A DNA stretch of 64,000 bases. Origin: Bacteroidales bacterium UBA6851. GTDB lineage: Bacteria; Bacteroidota; Bacteroidia; Bacteroidales; UBA932. Location of the stretch: positions 62,001 to 126,000 of the forward strand of contig DKDJ01000004.1 of the NCBI GenBank assembly GCA_002451795.1. The letters are read 5' to 3'. The notes under the pieces were generated by a model. The model did not search any database, was not told where the DNA came from, and was given only the letters and a program-made list of their open reading frames with translations. How positions within the stretch are numbered: the first letter of the stretch is position 1; every line of letters begins with the position of its first letter. Made by a program: the position numbers and the translations under genes. Shown piece after piece: positions 23,506 to 32,578 of the stretch.

Positions 23506-23537
23506 GCAATTTAGAAATAGAATTCAAGAAAAGCAAA
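23506..23537 (-). promoter_or_regulatory. Promoter of the trpL-trpB2 unit
   Basis: On the minus strand TTTG (23534-23537), 20 bp, TAAATTGC (23506-23513; seven of eight bases of TAnnTTTG if aligned with one change). The expected start is near 23500, about 12 nt before the leader ATG. Confidence 0.7.
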
Positions 23538-23541
23538 CAAT

Positions 23542-24249
23542 TCAATAGATTTTTTCTCCTACTGCGATATATGAATCCCCGTTAAATGCCACGCCGTACA
23601 CGTCTCCCGACCTTGTAAACTCAGGATAATTACAGTGCGAGCACTTTGGAAGCACGAACAGAATCCCTTCCCTGCAGCCGAGCACAAATGCATCCCGAGA
23701 AGCCGAATACGTAGCGCATAATGGTTCATTTTCAAGGACATAACTACTTCCATTAATGCTATATTCAAGTTCTCTACGACTCCATACGTTTCCATGCGTA
23801 GACACGAATGCTACTGGAGTTCCATCCGAGACAAGAACTCCACACACACAAACCGCATCATCGGACACAGCCACAGCAGTAAGCCGGACCTCTCCATAGT
23901 AATCGGAATACTCCGCATTGAAATCGAATACAAAAGGGGTGAAATTCATGTCGAAACGAATTATCTGCGACTTTTCTGTAATGGCATAGCAGCTTTCCCC
24001 ACGAGCATCCACATCCACCAAAGACAGGCCATCCTCCATGGGCACGGTCAACTCCTGACCATCCACCACAGCAACTATCCTATCTCTATATGATACAGCG
24101 GTAACGCCATCGATGACATCTACACACACAGGCATATCTGAAGACTCAAGCCTGTATTCGGATAGCGAGTCTGCTTCAGCACTCACATACTCCAACTTTC
24201 TATCCGAAGTCAGAAGCACGAACCCATCCAAATAGGCTGCAGCATCCAT
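23542..24249 (-). CDS. Protein of unknown function, beta-propeller-like
   Basis: 235 residues from the ATG at 24249. I do not recognise the family. The sequence is made of short strands separated by Gly/Asp turns (DGFVLLTSDRKLEYVS, DGVTAVSYRDRIVAVVDG, SCYAITEKSQIIRFDM, DAFVLGCREGILFVLP, GDVYGVAFNGDSYIAVGEKIY), which resembles a small WD- or Kelch-like propeller; this is inference. The frame is open up to 24336, giving a longer version that overlaps the GH3 stop by 26 bp. That extension would be translated from a perfect 13-bp hairpin that looks like the GH3 terminator. I therefore favour the internal ATG directly after the hairpin, but the longer form cannot be excluded. Confidence 0.55.
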   Translation of the reverse strand: MDAAAYLDGFVLLTSDRKLEYVSAEADSLSEYRLESSDMPVCVDVIDGVTAVSYRDRIVAVVDGQELTVPMEDGLSLVDVDARGESCYAITEKSQIIRFDMNFTPFVFDFNAEYSDYYGEVRLTAVAVSDDAVCVCGVLVSDGTPVAFVSTHGNVWSRRELEYSINGSSYVLENEPLCATYSASRDAFVLGCREGILFVLPKCSHCNYPEFTRSGDVYGVAFNGDSYIAVGEKIY

Positions 24250-24257
24250 ATAATGAA

Positions 24258-24288
24258 TCTCTGGCCGGGAGAGAATCCCGGCCAGAGA
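24258..24288 (-). terminator. Perfect hairpin after the GH3 gene
   Basis: 13-bp perfect arms (24258-24270 and 24276-24288) with a 5-nt loop, 22 bp after the GH3 stop. In the minus direction the tail is TTCATTAT, only moderately T-rich. It decides the start of the downstream gene. Confidence 0.7.
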
Positions 24289-24310
24289 CAGCACAATTAT
24301 ATGTAAAATA

Positions 24311-27300
24311 CTACTGAGCAATTCTGAACCAGTCAAATGAAGCCTTGATAGGTTCGCTCTTAGTCTGAGCGCCCATTCCTGGTCTCATGAATGCCGCGAA
24401 ACGTGCAGGAAGTACACCATCACAAGCAATGATTCCCGCATTGATATCCTTAAGTACGATATCGACCTTACCGGCCTGCTCATACTTCTTTCCATCCGCT
24501 GAGAAATAGGCTGTATAGGCAGACCCCTTCTTTACAAGACGAAGCCAAATGGTATTGTCCACTACTTTGACATCATCAAGCCTAAAGGTTACACTTGCCT
24601 TATTGTATCCGTCCGCTTCGCAGCTAAGCTGAAGAGTAGCGGTAGGGACGCCATTACCTCCCTGTCTGAATCCAGGGGCAGCATAAACATACTTGACGAA
24701 ATTGTCATCATCCTGATATGCCACAAGTCCAGCATTCTGTGATGGCTGTCCCGGGAGAGCAGAGCAATGAAGCTTGGTATTAAGTGTCCAATCACTATTG
24801 GCACTCTGGACGAAGATATTGGCAGCGTTGTTGTTAGCGCCATCTATATCTCCTGCACCAGTGGTGATAGTAAGAGTACCGTTGTCAAGAGTATATGCTG
24901 AAGCATTCTCACGGACTATCTTCCAGGCGGAAGAGAGTTTCTTTCCGTTGAATTCATCTGATGCAGATTTCACCCCGAAGTGAACGTAGTATACAGACTC
25001 ATCAGAAGTAACATCATCTATCACCTTCACAGTCGCGGTCCCAGGAACGGCTGGAGCTTGTTCAACTACGACACGAAGGCCTGGATCAGCACACTTGGCG
25101 CTCACCACAGGAGCTGAAGAAGATGCTTTACGTATAAATGAGTATTCCTGTACACCAGCCTTAAGAATTGACTTTCCTGCGACCTTGAGTTCTCCCAGTG
25201 CAAGATCAGGCATGACTTTCACGGAATATGAACCGCTCACGCATTTTCCGTTGTACTTGACAGAAGCTGTTACCGTGGCCACACCCTGTGACCTTGCAGA
25301 GATGACTCCCTGTGCATCTACTGAAAGCACGGACGCATTATTGCTTGAATAAGTTATCTCAGCCTTTGAGAGATCAAGGAAGCTATCATCCATAAGAGCA
25401 GCGGTAAGCTTGGTCTGGGCTGTCTGTCCCACCTTAAGTACAGATACTCCGCAATCTGCCACTACCACTTTAACCTCCGGCTTAAGCTCGGTAGATGTCA
25501 TGGTAGCCGTAACCTTTCCTCTGATATCCTTGGAAGAAGAACCGATTTCGAATACGTAGCGACCAGCGTCATAGCTTATCTTGTCAGCTTCCATATTCCA
25601 GAACCACAGATCGTTGCAGTCAATGTCCACGCTAACAGTCTTGGTCTGGCCTATAGGAACAGTGACTCTCTGGAATCCCTTAAGACGCTTGATAGGCCTC
25701 TGCGCAGATGCAGGGCTGTCAGGTGTGCTTACATAGATCTGAACAACCTCGTCTCCGTCATACTTTCCAGTATTCTTAACATCCACGCTCACACGTACTC
25801 TGTCTGCAGGAGTAATAGAAGTGCGATCAATACGGAAATTGCTGTACTCAAAAGTTGTATATGAAAGGCCGTAGCCAAATTCATAAGAGACCGGCTTGGC
25901 GAAATACCAGAGCGTACGACCATTCTTTCCTTCACCACCACGTAGGGTGTAATCAGTAATGGCAGGAAGATCCTTGACGGTCTTGTACCATGTTGCATTG
26001 AGCTTTCCTCCAGGGGTCACGTCGCCGAAGAGTATCTTGGCAATGGCAGCACCCTGCGCCTGTCCGTTGTATCCAGTCCAGAGGATACCTGGAATATTCT
26101 CAAGATCCTTGAACTCTTCCACTTCCACGCATCCGAGAGTCTGCATCACTACAATAGTGTTCTTGTTGACTGAGGCAACGGCTTTGATAAGATTGACCTG
26201 GTTGCCTGGAAGCTGGAGGGTAAGACGGTCTGCCTCTTCGGTAGCAGTATTTTCATCGGTACCTACAAATACGACAGCCACATCAGAACTTCTAGCAGCA
26301 TCCAGAACCGCTGGATCGATTTCATCATCTTCTGGCGCTTTATATACAAGATAAAGGGTCTGGAGACCATTATATCCAAGTCTGTTGACCTTAGACTCCA
26401 TAGGAGTGCTGGCTCCGTAAACACCGCCGACCCTCTTTCCAGAAGCCTTGGTCGCCTCAAGAGTACTGATGAGGTTTCCGTCTGGAGAGCCAACATGAGC
26501 CTCGATGATACCACCCTCGGTAGGAATATTCACTCCGATTGTAATCTTGTCTACATTGACGAGATCAATGTCGTTATAAGCCGTCCATGAACCGTCATCA
26601 ATAGAGCGGACCTGCTCTTCAGTACCCATTCCTGAACCAACAGTAATACCCTCTGAAGAAGCGGAGTACTTGGTAGCATCATGACGAGTCACAGTTCCAT
26701 CGGCTTTTGTAAGTTCGAAGTATGCCACATACAGAAGATTACTCTTGCTCTTGGTACTTCCGCCAGAAGCAAGTTTAACCTCCACATCCACACCCTTTGC
26801 AGCAAGGTAGTCCTTAATTCCCTTATAAGGACTGATGCGGCTGCTCTCCTCTGGGCGTCCCGAATATGGGCCAAGCTCCACCTTATCTGCCTGAGGGCCT
26901 ATGAGTGCAATGCTTTTGAGAGAAGAAGCGTCGAGAGGAAGCGCACGGGTAGATGTACCTTTTACAATCTCGTCCTTCATTAGCACTGGAGTACGTGTAG
27001 CAACCTCCTCAGCAAGAGCCTGATACCTTACAGCATTCACCATCGATGCCGGATAAAGTGCATACGGAACCATCATATCGGGATCAAACTCTCCGGTACG
27101 CATACGGATGGTGAATACATTTACAAGAGCACGGTCAATGTCTGCCATGGTAATAAGCCCCTTCTCAAGTGCACTGATCGCATATCTCTGATATACGCTT
27201 CCACAATCAGAATCAACACCAGCCTTTAAGCCTGCAGCCGTAGCCTCTTCAGCAGTCTCCACATAATAGTGTCCGGTGTATATATCCTCAATGGCAGCAC

Positions 27301-28096
27301 AGTCTCCAGTCACATATCCCTTCATACCATAGGTGCGGCGGGCAATAGTGTCAAGATAGAGCACACTCGCGGATGTAGGAACATGGTTCACTGCATTGTA
27401 TGAAGACATAATCGAAGGAAGATTGTCATTCTCGATAAGTTCCTTGTAAGGATAGAGGTAGAACTCTCTCATATCACGAGAATCCATGTTGGAACTGCTG
27501 ACATGACGGTCGAACTCACTATTGTTGGCAAAGTAATGCTTGGCGCAAGGAACTGCCTTCAAGTAATCAGGATCATTTCCCATGAGTCCGCGCACATAGG
27601 CACCAGACATCACAGCTGACAGGAATGGGTCTTCGCCGTATGACTCACCGGTTCTACCCCATCTTGGGTCGCGAATAGGCTCTACAACAGGAGACCAGAA
27701 AGTCAGTCCCTTGGTTCCCGTCTGGAAGGTCGCGCGTGCCTCGTCCGCAATGGCGGACGCTTCTCTTTCGAGAAGTTGTGGGTCCCAGGAGGACCCCAAA
27801 GCCACGCTGTTTGGATACGAAGTAGGTCCCTGAAGTCCGACCGAAGGATTGGCTCCAGAAAGAATTCCGTGAAGAGCCTCACTCCATACATTGTACTGAC
27901 GTACACCCAGACGCGGCACTGGAGCCATGTTGTTGCCAAGAAGGCTTTCTTTCTCCTCAAGAGTAAGCCTTGATACCAAATCCACAGCACGCTCCTCGAA
28001 GGAATAATTCGTGTTTTGGTAAATAGGAGTTTTGTCCTGAGCTACTGCCACAGCAGCCACTCCCAGGGACAAAAGCATAGATGTTAACAATCGCAT
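24311..28096 (-). CDS. Large multidomain GH3 beta-glycosidase
   Basis: 1261 residues with a signal peptide (1-20). Order of domains: GH3 N-terminal barrel (about 30-340) with KHYFANN and the nucleophile Asp265 in GYVTGDCAAIEDIY. The GH3 C-terminal domain (about 370-760) has an inserted carbohydrate-binding CBM6-like segment (about 450-590; DLVNVDKITIGVNIPTEGG), and Glu620/Glu621 (TEEADR) is the likely acid/base. A fibronectin-III-like domain follows (about 790-880), then a BIG2 domain (about 905-985; ISARSQGVATVTASVKY), then a C-terminal concanavalin-like beta-sandwich (about 1060-1261). A xylosidase or glucosidase acting outside the inner membrane is likely. It is unusually long for GH3 because of the last two domains. 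The ATG at 28096 begins a normal signal peptide; the 20-codon upstream extension crosses a terminator hairpin. Confidence 0.92.
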   Translation of the reverse strand: MRLLTSMLLSLGVAAVAVAQDKTPIYQNTNYSFEERAVDLVSRLTLEEKESLLGNNMAPVPRLGVRQYNVWSEALHGILSGANPSVGLQGPTSYPNSVALGSSWDPQLLEREASAIADEARATFQTGTKGLTFWSPVVEPIRDPRWGRTGESYGEDPFLSAVMSGAYVRGLMGNDPDYLKAVPCAKHYFANNSEFDRHVSSSNMDSRDMREFYLYPYKELIENDNLPSIMSSYNAVNHVPTSASVLYLDTIARRTYGMKGYVTGDCAAIEDIYTGHYYVETAEEATAAGLKAGVDSDCGSVYQRYAISALEKGLITMADIDRALVNVFTIRMRTGEFDPDMMVPYALYPASMVNAVRYQALAEEVATRTPVLMKDEIVKGTSTRALPLDASSLKSIALIGPQADKVELGPYSGRPEESSRISPYKGIKDYLAAKGVDVEVKLASGGSTKSKSNLLYVAYFELTKADGTVTRHDATKYSASSEGITVGSGMGTEEQVRSIDDGSWTAYNDIDLVNVDKITIGVNIPTEGGIIEAHVGSPDGNLISTLEATKASGKRVGGVYGASTPMESKVNRLGYNGLQTLYLVYKAPEDDEIDPAVLDAARSSDVAVVFVGTDENTATEEADRLTLQLPGNQVNLIKAVASVNKNTIVVMQTLGCVEVEEFKDLENIPGILWTGYNGQAQGAAIAKILFGDVTPGGKLNATWYKTVKDLPAITDYTLRGGEGKNGRTLWYFAKPVSYEFGYGLSYTTFEYSNFRIDRTSITPADRVRVSVDVKNTGKYDGDEVVQIYVSTPDSPASAQRPIKRLKGFQRVTVPIGQTKTVSVDIDCNDLWFWNMEADKISYDAGRYVFEIGSSSKDIRGKVTATMTSTELKPEVKVVVADCGVSVLKVGQTAQTKLTAALMDDSFLDLSKAEITYSSNNASVLSVDAQGVISARSQGVATVTASVKYNGKCVSGSYSVKVMPDLALGELKVAGKSILKAGVQEYSFIRKASSSAPVVSAKCADPGLRVVVEQAPAVPGTATVKVIDDVTSDESVYYVHFGVKSASDEFNGKKLSSAWKIVRENASAYTLDNGTLTITTGAGDIDGANNNAANIFVQSANSDWTLNTKLHCSALPGQPSQNAGLVAYQDDDNFVKYVYAAPGFRQGGNGVPTATLQLSCEADGYNKASVTFRLDDVKVVDNTIWLRLVKKGSAYTAYFSADGKKYEQAGKVDIVLKDINAGIIACDGVLPARFAAFMRPGMGAQTKSEPIKASFDWFRIAQ

Positions 28097-28125
28097 AAAA
28101 AGAGTAATAATAGTGGTATAAAATA

Positions 28126-28153
28126 TGGGGATACGAAAACTATCGCATCCCCA
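28126..28153 (-). terminator. Terminator of the PPi-phosphofructokinase gene
   Basis: 11-bp stem (28126-28136 with 28143-28153, one G-U) and a 6-nt loop, followed on the minus strand by TATTTTAT; 32 bp after the stop at 28186. Confidence 0.75.
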
Positions 28154-28161
28154 CAAATTTA
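28154..28161 (-). promoter_or_regulatory. Possible -7 box of the GH3 gene
   Basis: TAAATTTG on the minus strand, directly next to the terminator hairpin and without a -33 box. If used, the GH3 mRNA would begin inside or just before this hairpin. It may be chance in AT-rich sequence. Confidence 0.35.
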
Positions 28162-28185
28162 ATAATATTCAGTGAATAATCCTAT

Positions 28186-29421
28186 TTACCACTCAAGAAT
28201 CTTCTTGAAATCGTAAGCCTCAGGATTAGCAATACCAAGTGCCCTTACCGCCTCATAGTCATCAGGGGTAATATAATGTGCGATGTACTCATAATAGTTC
28301 TGAGCAGTTCCGCAGTTGATATCCACGATGCGAGGAGGAATCTTTCCAGTAGTTGGATCCTGAAGATCAGCCAGATAAAGAGGAGAAACATTACCGTATG
28401 AATCTACATAGACCATACATCCAGTCTTACCCTCCTTGAAGAGCTGATATACACCCATTGCAAGTTCGGTACAATATGTCAAATCGTATGCGATAGGATC
28501 TTGGCAACGAACATCATAACCTATCTCAAGAGGACGGCCCTTGACTTTAAGCCCGATTGCCTTGAACTCCTTGTCAAGAAGGTCATTGAAGAGAACAGCC
28601 TTGGAAAGCTTACCGAGTTCAGGGTGACCGTGATCATCGTATGTGAAATGAACTCCGGCATCCTCAAGTTCTTTGATATCAAGATTATGGAAGAGTCCTT
28701 CGGCAGTAACTATGGTACCATAATCAATACCCATGAGTTTTCTCTTGATGATAGCAGACAGAGAGAGCTTAATAATCTTATCAAGCGTGATGTGTGTCTT
28801 GTTAAACATCTCAGGGATGATAGTCATAGGGCTGTGTGTAGCCTCACCGATTCCGAGTGCAAGACTTCCGCATGAACGTCCCATGGCGCAAAGGATAAAC
28901 CAGTTTCCTGATGTGCGAGCATCCTCGTATGCAGTACGAGCAATGTGAGCGCCCTCGTTCTTGGCAGAGTTATATCCGAAAGTAGGAGCGTTAGCAGGAA
29001 GAGGAAGGTCATTGTCAATAGTCTTAGGACAATGAATATTGGCAATAGGATAACCCTTGGCTGTAAGGAACTTGGAAATTCTGTTAGCCGTAGAAGCGGT
29101 ATCATCGCCACCGATGGTCACAAGAAGCTTGATATTGTTCTCCTTGAAAAGATCAAGATTGAAATTCTCCTCGAAATCCTTGTCCGTTGGCTTGAAACGG
29201 CTCATCTGAAGATAAGACCCACCGCGGTTGAAATAACGGTCAGCAGTCTGGAATGTCAAATCCTCAATTCGTGCGTTCTTGGAAAAAAGGCCTGAATACC
29301 CACCGTGAAGACCGATAACCCTATAGCCTTTGGACAGGAATGTCTTAGCGACACTCATAGAAACAGAGTTCATACCTGGAGCGGGACCACCGCCACACAG
29401 AATAATAACAGAATCTTTCAT
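28186..29421 (-). CDS. PPi-dependent phosphofructokinase
   Basis: 411 residues from the ATG at 29421. A group II-like phosphofructokinase that uses pyrophosphate: the donor site is GGDD (104-107), with Asp in place of the Gly found in ATP enzymes. The substrate loop is PKTIDND (132-138), with Lys in place of Gly, both recognised markers of PPi use. Other motifs are GGGPAPGMN (10-18) and MGRSCGSLALG. It interconverts fructose 6-phosphate and fructose 1,6-bisphosphate reversibly, saving ATP in fermenters. The start follows a textbook promoter; a 32-codon extension to 29517 runs through it. It is divergent from the ligA operon. Confidence 0.95.
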   Translation of the reverse strand: MKDSVIILCGGGPAPGMNSVSMSVAKTFLSKGYRVIGLHGGYSGLFSKNARIEDLTFQTADRYFNRGGSYLQMSRFKPTDKDFEENFNLDLFKENNIKLLVTIGGDDTASTANRISKFLTAKGYPIANIHCPKTIDNDLPLPANAPTFGYNSAKNEGAHIARTAYEDARTSGNWFILCAMGRSCGSLALGIGEATHSPMTIIPEMFNKTHITLDKIIKLSLSAIIKRKLMGIDYGTIVTAEGLFHNLDIKELEDAGVHFTYDDHGHPELGKLSKAVLFNDLLDKEFKAIGLKVKGRPLEIGYDVRCQDPIAYDLTYCTELAMGVYQLFKEGKTGCMVYVDSYGNVSPLYLADLQDPTTGKIPPRIVDINCGTAQNYYEYIAHYITPDDYEAVRALGIANPEAYDFKKILEW

Positions 29422-29447
29422 TGTCAATATTTGAAAATTAAATCTTG

Positions 29448-29479
29448 CAAATTTACTCATTATCCTCATAATTCCCAAA
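29448..29479 (-). promoter_or_regulatory. Promoter of the PPi-phosphofructokinase gene
   Basis: On the minus strand TTTG (29476-29479), 20 bp, TAAATTTG (29448-29455), followed by CA: full consensus. The leader is about 24 nt. Confidence 0.88.
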
Positions 29480-29524
29480 CTATTTCTTTTTGTATGAGCT
29501 ATTTCAAATATCCTCATTTTTGAC

Positions 29525-29532
29525 TAAATTTG
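29525..29532 (+). promoter_or_regulatory. -7 box of the ligA operon, almost leaderless
   Basis: TAAATTTG whose last base is 8 nt before the ATG at 29540. No good -33 box. The mRNA would carry a leader of only a few nucleotides. Confidence 0.65.
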
Positions 29533-29539
29533 TACTTTT

Positions 29540-31633
29540 ATGGAAAAGGAAACTGCAAGGAAAAGAATACTCGAATTGAGGTCTCTGCTTGAAGACTATA
29601 GCCGACGCTATTATGTAAATAATGCGCCAGCGATAAGTGATTTTGAGTTTGACACCTTGATGAGGGAACTCGAAGATCTCGAAAAAGAGTTTCCGGAATT
29701 AGATAGTGCCGACTCCCCTACCCATAAAGTAGGTTCAGACCTTGAATCAGGATCAGTAGAATCTGCCGGCACTATATCGGATAAGAAACAGCAGGGATTC
29801 ATACAGCGACCGCACAAGTATCCTATGCTTTCTCTTGGCAACACCTATTCCATATCAGAAATAGAAGAATTTGTAGCGCGTGCAGATAGGGCTCTCGGAG
29901 GAAGTAATTTCACATATAGCTGCGAACTCAAGTTCGATGGTACGGCCATTTGCCTGACTTACCGGCACGGACAGCTGGTTCAGGCGCTGACTAGAGGGGA
30001 CGGACTCAAGGGCGATGATGTCACGAACAACGTCAGGAGGATTTCTAACATTCCCACGTCGCTTAAAGGCAACTACCCCGACGAGTTTGAGATACGAGGA
30101 GAAATCCTGATGCCGTACAAGGCATTTGATGCCCTTAATAAGGAGCGCATCGATCAGGAGGAAGCCCCATTCGCCAACCCAAGGAACGCTGCTTCAGGCT
30201 CGCTAAAGCTCAACGACCCCGAAGAAGTTGCACATAGAGGTCTTTGGTGCACCCTCTATCATATTCCCGCCGAATCCGTTACAGGATTCTCTTCGCATAG
30301 CGAAGCCCTTGACGCAGCCGCATCATGGGGGCTACCAGTTTCAGACAAGAGACGCATTTGCCACAACATATCAGAAATCAAGTCTTATATTGACTATTGG
30401 GACGAGCATCGAAAATTCCTTCCTTACGCCACAGATGGCATCGTTATCAAGATCAACGAACTGACAAGCCAACGCTCGCTCGGATACACAGCCAAGTCAC
30501 CAAGATGGGCAGTAGCCTTTAAATTCAAGGCAGAGCAGGCGTGCACGGAAGTTTTAAGCATAGATTATCAGGTAGGACGTACGGGCGCGGTCACTCCAGT
30601 TGCCAATCTTGCTCCAGTACAGTTGAGCGGTACGATTGTCAAGAGAGCCACGCTCAACAACGCAGACATCATAAAGAGCCTTGATATCCGTATCGGAGAT
30701 TTCGTATATGTAGAGAAAGGCGGGGAAATTATCCCTAAGATAACGTCCGTTGAATTATCAAAAAGGCCAGCTGGAAGCGTAGCTGTCTCATTCCCAGATA
30801 GATGTCCAGACTGCGGCACCCCACTAGTCAGGTCAGCAGAAGAAGCCAAGTGGTTCTGCCCGAACTACGACAACTGCCCACCGCAGATCAAAGGACGGAT
30901 GCTCCATTTCGTTTCGCGTAAAGCTATGGATATTCTAGCAGGAGAAGCTACTGTCGAGCAGTTGTTCGATAGCGGTCTTGCCATTACTCCAGCCGACTTT
31001 TATTCTCTCAATAGATACGATCTCCTCGGACTTGAAGGTTGGCAAGAAAAGTCTATTGAAAAGTTCATGGCAAGTATTGATGCCTCACGGAAAGTTCCTT
31101 TCGAAAGAGTCCTATTTGCTCTTGGGATTAGATATGTCGGTGAAAATACAGCCAAGACTCTCGCACGGCACTTTAAGTCAGTTGACGCAATAGCATCCGC
31201 TGACATGGAGGCGCTTCTCGCCACTGAAGACGTAGGAGAAGTCATAGCCAAAAGCGTATACGGCTTTTTCCGCACTCCAAAGCATGTGGAAGAGATTTCA
31301 AGACTAAAGGATGCCGGACTCGTATTCGAAATGCATGACGAACACGCCCTTGTATCAGATACACTCAAGGGGATGACTATAGTGATATCCGGCAACTTTT
31401 CAATAAGCCGGGATGCGATGAAAGAACTGATTGCTTCCCATGGAGGAAAGGCTTCATCTTCAATTAGCAAGAAGACAGCTTTTCTCATATCCGGCACTAA
31501 AGCCGGTCCGGAGAAGCTCAAGAAATGCGAGGAACTTGGAGTCAAAGTCTTGACAGAAGAACAGTTCCGCCAGATGCTCCCCGACACTGGGGTTCCCCAA
31601 GGTTCAAAAGTAGAAGAATTGACATTATTCTGA
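29540..31633 (+). CDS. ligA: NAD-dependent DNA ligase
   Basis: 697 residues with full LigA architecture. The N-terminal Ia domain has the YY...SD block. The adenylation domain has the active-site Lys131 (CELKFDGTAICL) and motifs GEILMP and TDGIVIKIN. An OB-fold has VGRTGAVTPVANLAPV. A four-Cys zinc finger has CPDC...CPNYDNC. Helix-hairpin-helix repeats and a C-terminal BRCT domain follow (GMTIVISGNFSISRDAMKELI). It seals nicks in replication and repair. A stretch of about 15 extra residues (about 69-90) precedes the usual YPMLSL block. It is the first gene of a tight six-gene operon reaching ispG, overlapping the next gene by one base. Confidence 0.97.
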   Translation: MEKETARKRILELRSLLEDYSRRYYVNNAPAISDFEFDTLMRELEDLEKEFPELDSADSPTHKVGSDLESGSVESAGTISDKKQQGFIQRPHKYPMLSLGNTYSISEIEEFVARADRALGGSNFTYSCELKFDGTAICLTYRHGQLVQALTRGDGLKGDDVTNNVRRISNIPTSLKGNYPDEFEIRGEILMPYKAFDALNKERIDQEEAPFANPRNAASGSLKLNDPEEVAHRGLWCTLYHIPAESVTGFSSHSEALDAAASWGLPVSDKRRICHNISEIKSYIDYWDEHRKFLPYATDGIVIKINELTSQRSLGYTAKSPRWAVAFKFKAEQACTEVLSIDYQVGRTGAVTPVANLAPVQLSGTIVKRATLNNADIIKSLDIRIGDFVYVEKGGEIIPKITSVELSKRPAGSVAVSFPDRCPDCGTPLVRSAEEAKWFCPNYDNCPPQIKGRMLHFVSRKAMDILAGEATVEQLFDSGLAITPADFYSLNRYDLLGLEGWQEKSIEKFMASIDASRKVPFERVLFALGIRYVGENTAKTLARHFKSVDAIASADMEALLATEDVGEVIAKSVYGFFRTPKHVEEISRLKDAGLVFEMHDEHALVSDTLKGMTIVISGNFSISRDAMKELIASHGGKASSSISKKTAFLISGTKAGPEKLKKCEELGVKVLTEEQFRQMLPDTGVPQGSKVEELTLF

Positions 31634-32571
31634 TGAAGAGGAAGTTCAGACCAGGTAAGAAAATTACTGACCTCTTCACAGAGGGGCTTTGGAAGATTGA
31701 CACCGCATCCTGCAGTAAAGGGTACGCAAGACTTGTGCGCCTCGTACGCATCATCCGTATAACCATTGGCTCGTTCTTCCGCAACAAGATGGGATTCCAA
31801 TGCGTCGCCTTGAGTTATTTCTCGCTTATGGCACTTGTCCCACTCTTCGGACTCGTATTCGCGGTGGCTATGGGGCTAGGACTTCCGGACAATATCTCAG
31901 CCATTATCTATAAGATATTCCCAGCCAGCCCGGAATTTGCCAAACTCGTAATTGAAAAGGCTGGAGTCATCCTGGATTCAGTAAAGGCAGGAGGCACTGG
32001 TATAGTATCAGCATTCCTCTTCGTATGGGGCGTAGTATGGATGATGTTTCAGGTGGAGCGCGTCTTCAACAATGTCTGGGGAATCAGTCGCATACCACGC
32101 AAAATATACAAGAGGTTCGGCTACTATATCTTGATGCTGATTCTGATTCCGCTCATAATTATCATTTTCGGTGCAGGCATCGCTTTCTACACCAACCTTC
32201 CAAACCTCTTCGGTCTGGACGTATCTGACCTACGGTTCATAATCGTGTTCCTCGGATACATCGTATTGTACGGGATTACCGTCATCACGCTCGCATCCAT
32301 GTACACATTTATTCCAGCCACCAAGGTTTACTTCAAGAACGCCATCAAGGCTGCATCCATTGACGCAATAGTGTTCGTTATATTCCAGTACATATATCTT
32401 GAGCTTCAAGTCATGGTAACCAGGCTCAACAACATCTACGGAATCATTGCCGCACTTCCGTTTTTCCTTATATGGATGAACATGAGCTGGCAGATTATCA
32501 TATATGGGGCGGAACTTACTTATGGGTTCCAGAATGTAGAAAAATATAATTCCCACGAATGGGATAGCTAG
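31633..32571 (+). CDS. YihY/BrkB-family membrane protein
   Basis: 312 residues; the start ATG overlaps the ligA stop (TGATG). A positively charged N-terminus (about 50 residues) precedes six hydrophobic segments. The motifs ALSYFSLMALVPLFGLVFAVA and FPASPEFAKLV fit the YihY family, and an LPFFLIWMNMSWQIIIYGAE-like end is typical. The family was once misnamed ribonuclease BN; its real role is unknown, with envelope transport suggested for some members. Earlier in-frame codons lie inside ligA and are not needed. Confidence 0.88.
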   Translation: MKRKFRPGKKITDLFTEGLWKIDTASCSKGYARLVRLVRIIRITIGSFFRNKMGFQCVALSYFSLMALVPLFGLVFAVAMGLGLPDNISAIIYKIFPASPEFAKLVIEKAGVILDSVKAGGTGIVSAFLFVWGVVWMMFQVERVFNNVWGISRIPRKIYKRFGYYILMLILIPLIIIIFGAGIAFYTNLPNLFGLDVSDLRFIIVFLGYIVLYGITVITLASMYTFIPATKVYFKNAIKAASIDAIVFVIFQYIYLELQVMVTRLNNIYGIIAALPFFLIWMNMSWQIIIYGAELTYGFQNVEKYNSHEWDS

Positions 32572-32578
32572 TAAAGAT

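Noticed and set aside
31000..31800. 266-codon minus-strand frame within ligA
   Set aside because: Opposite strand of highly conserved ligase sequence.
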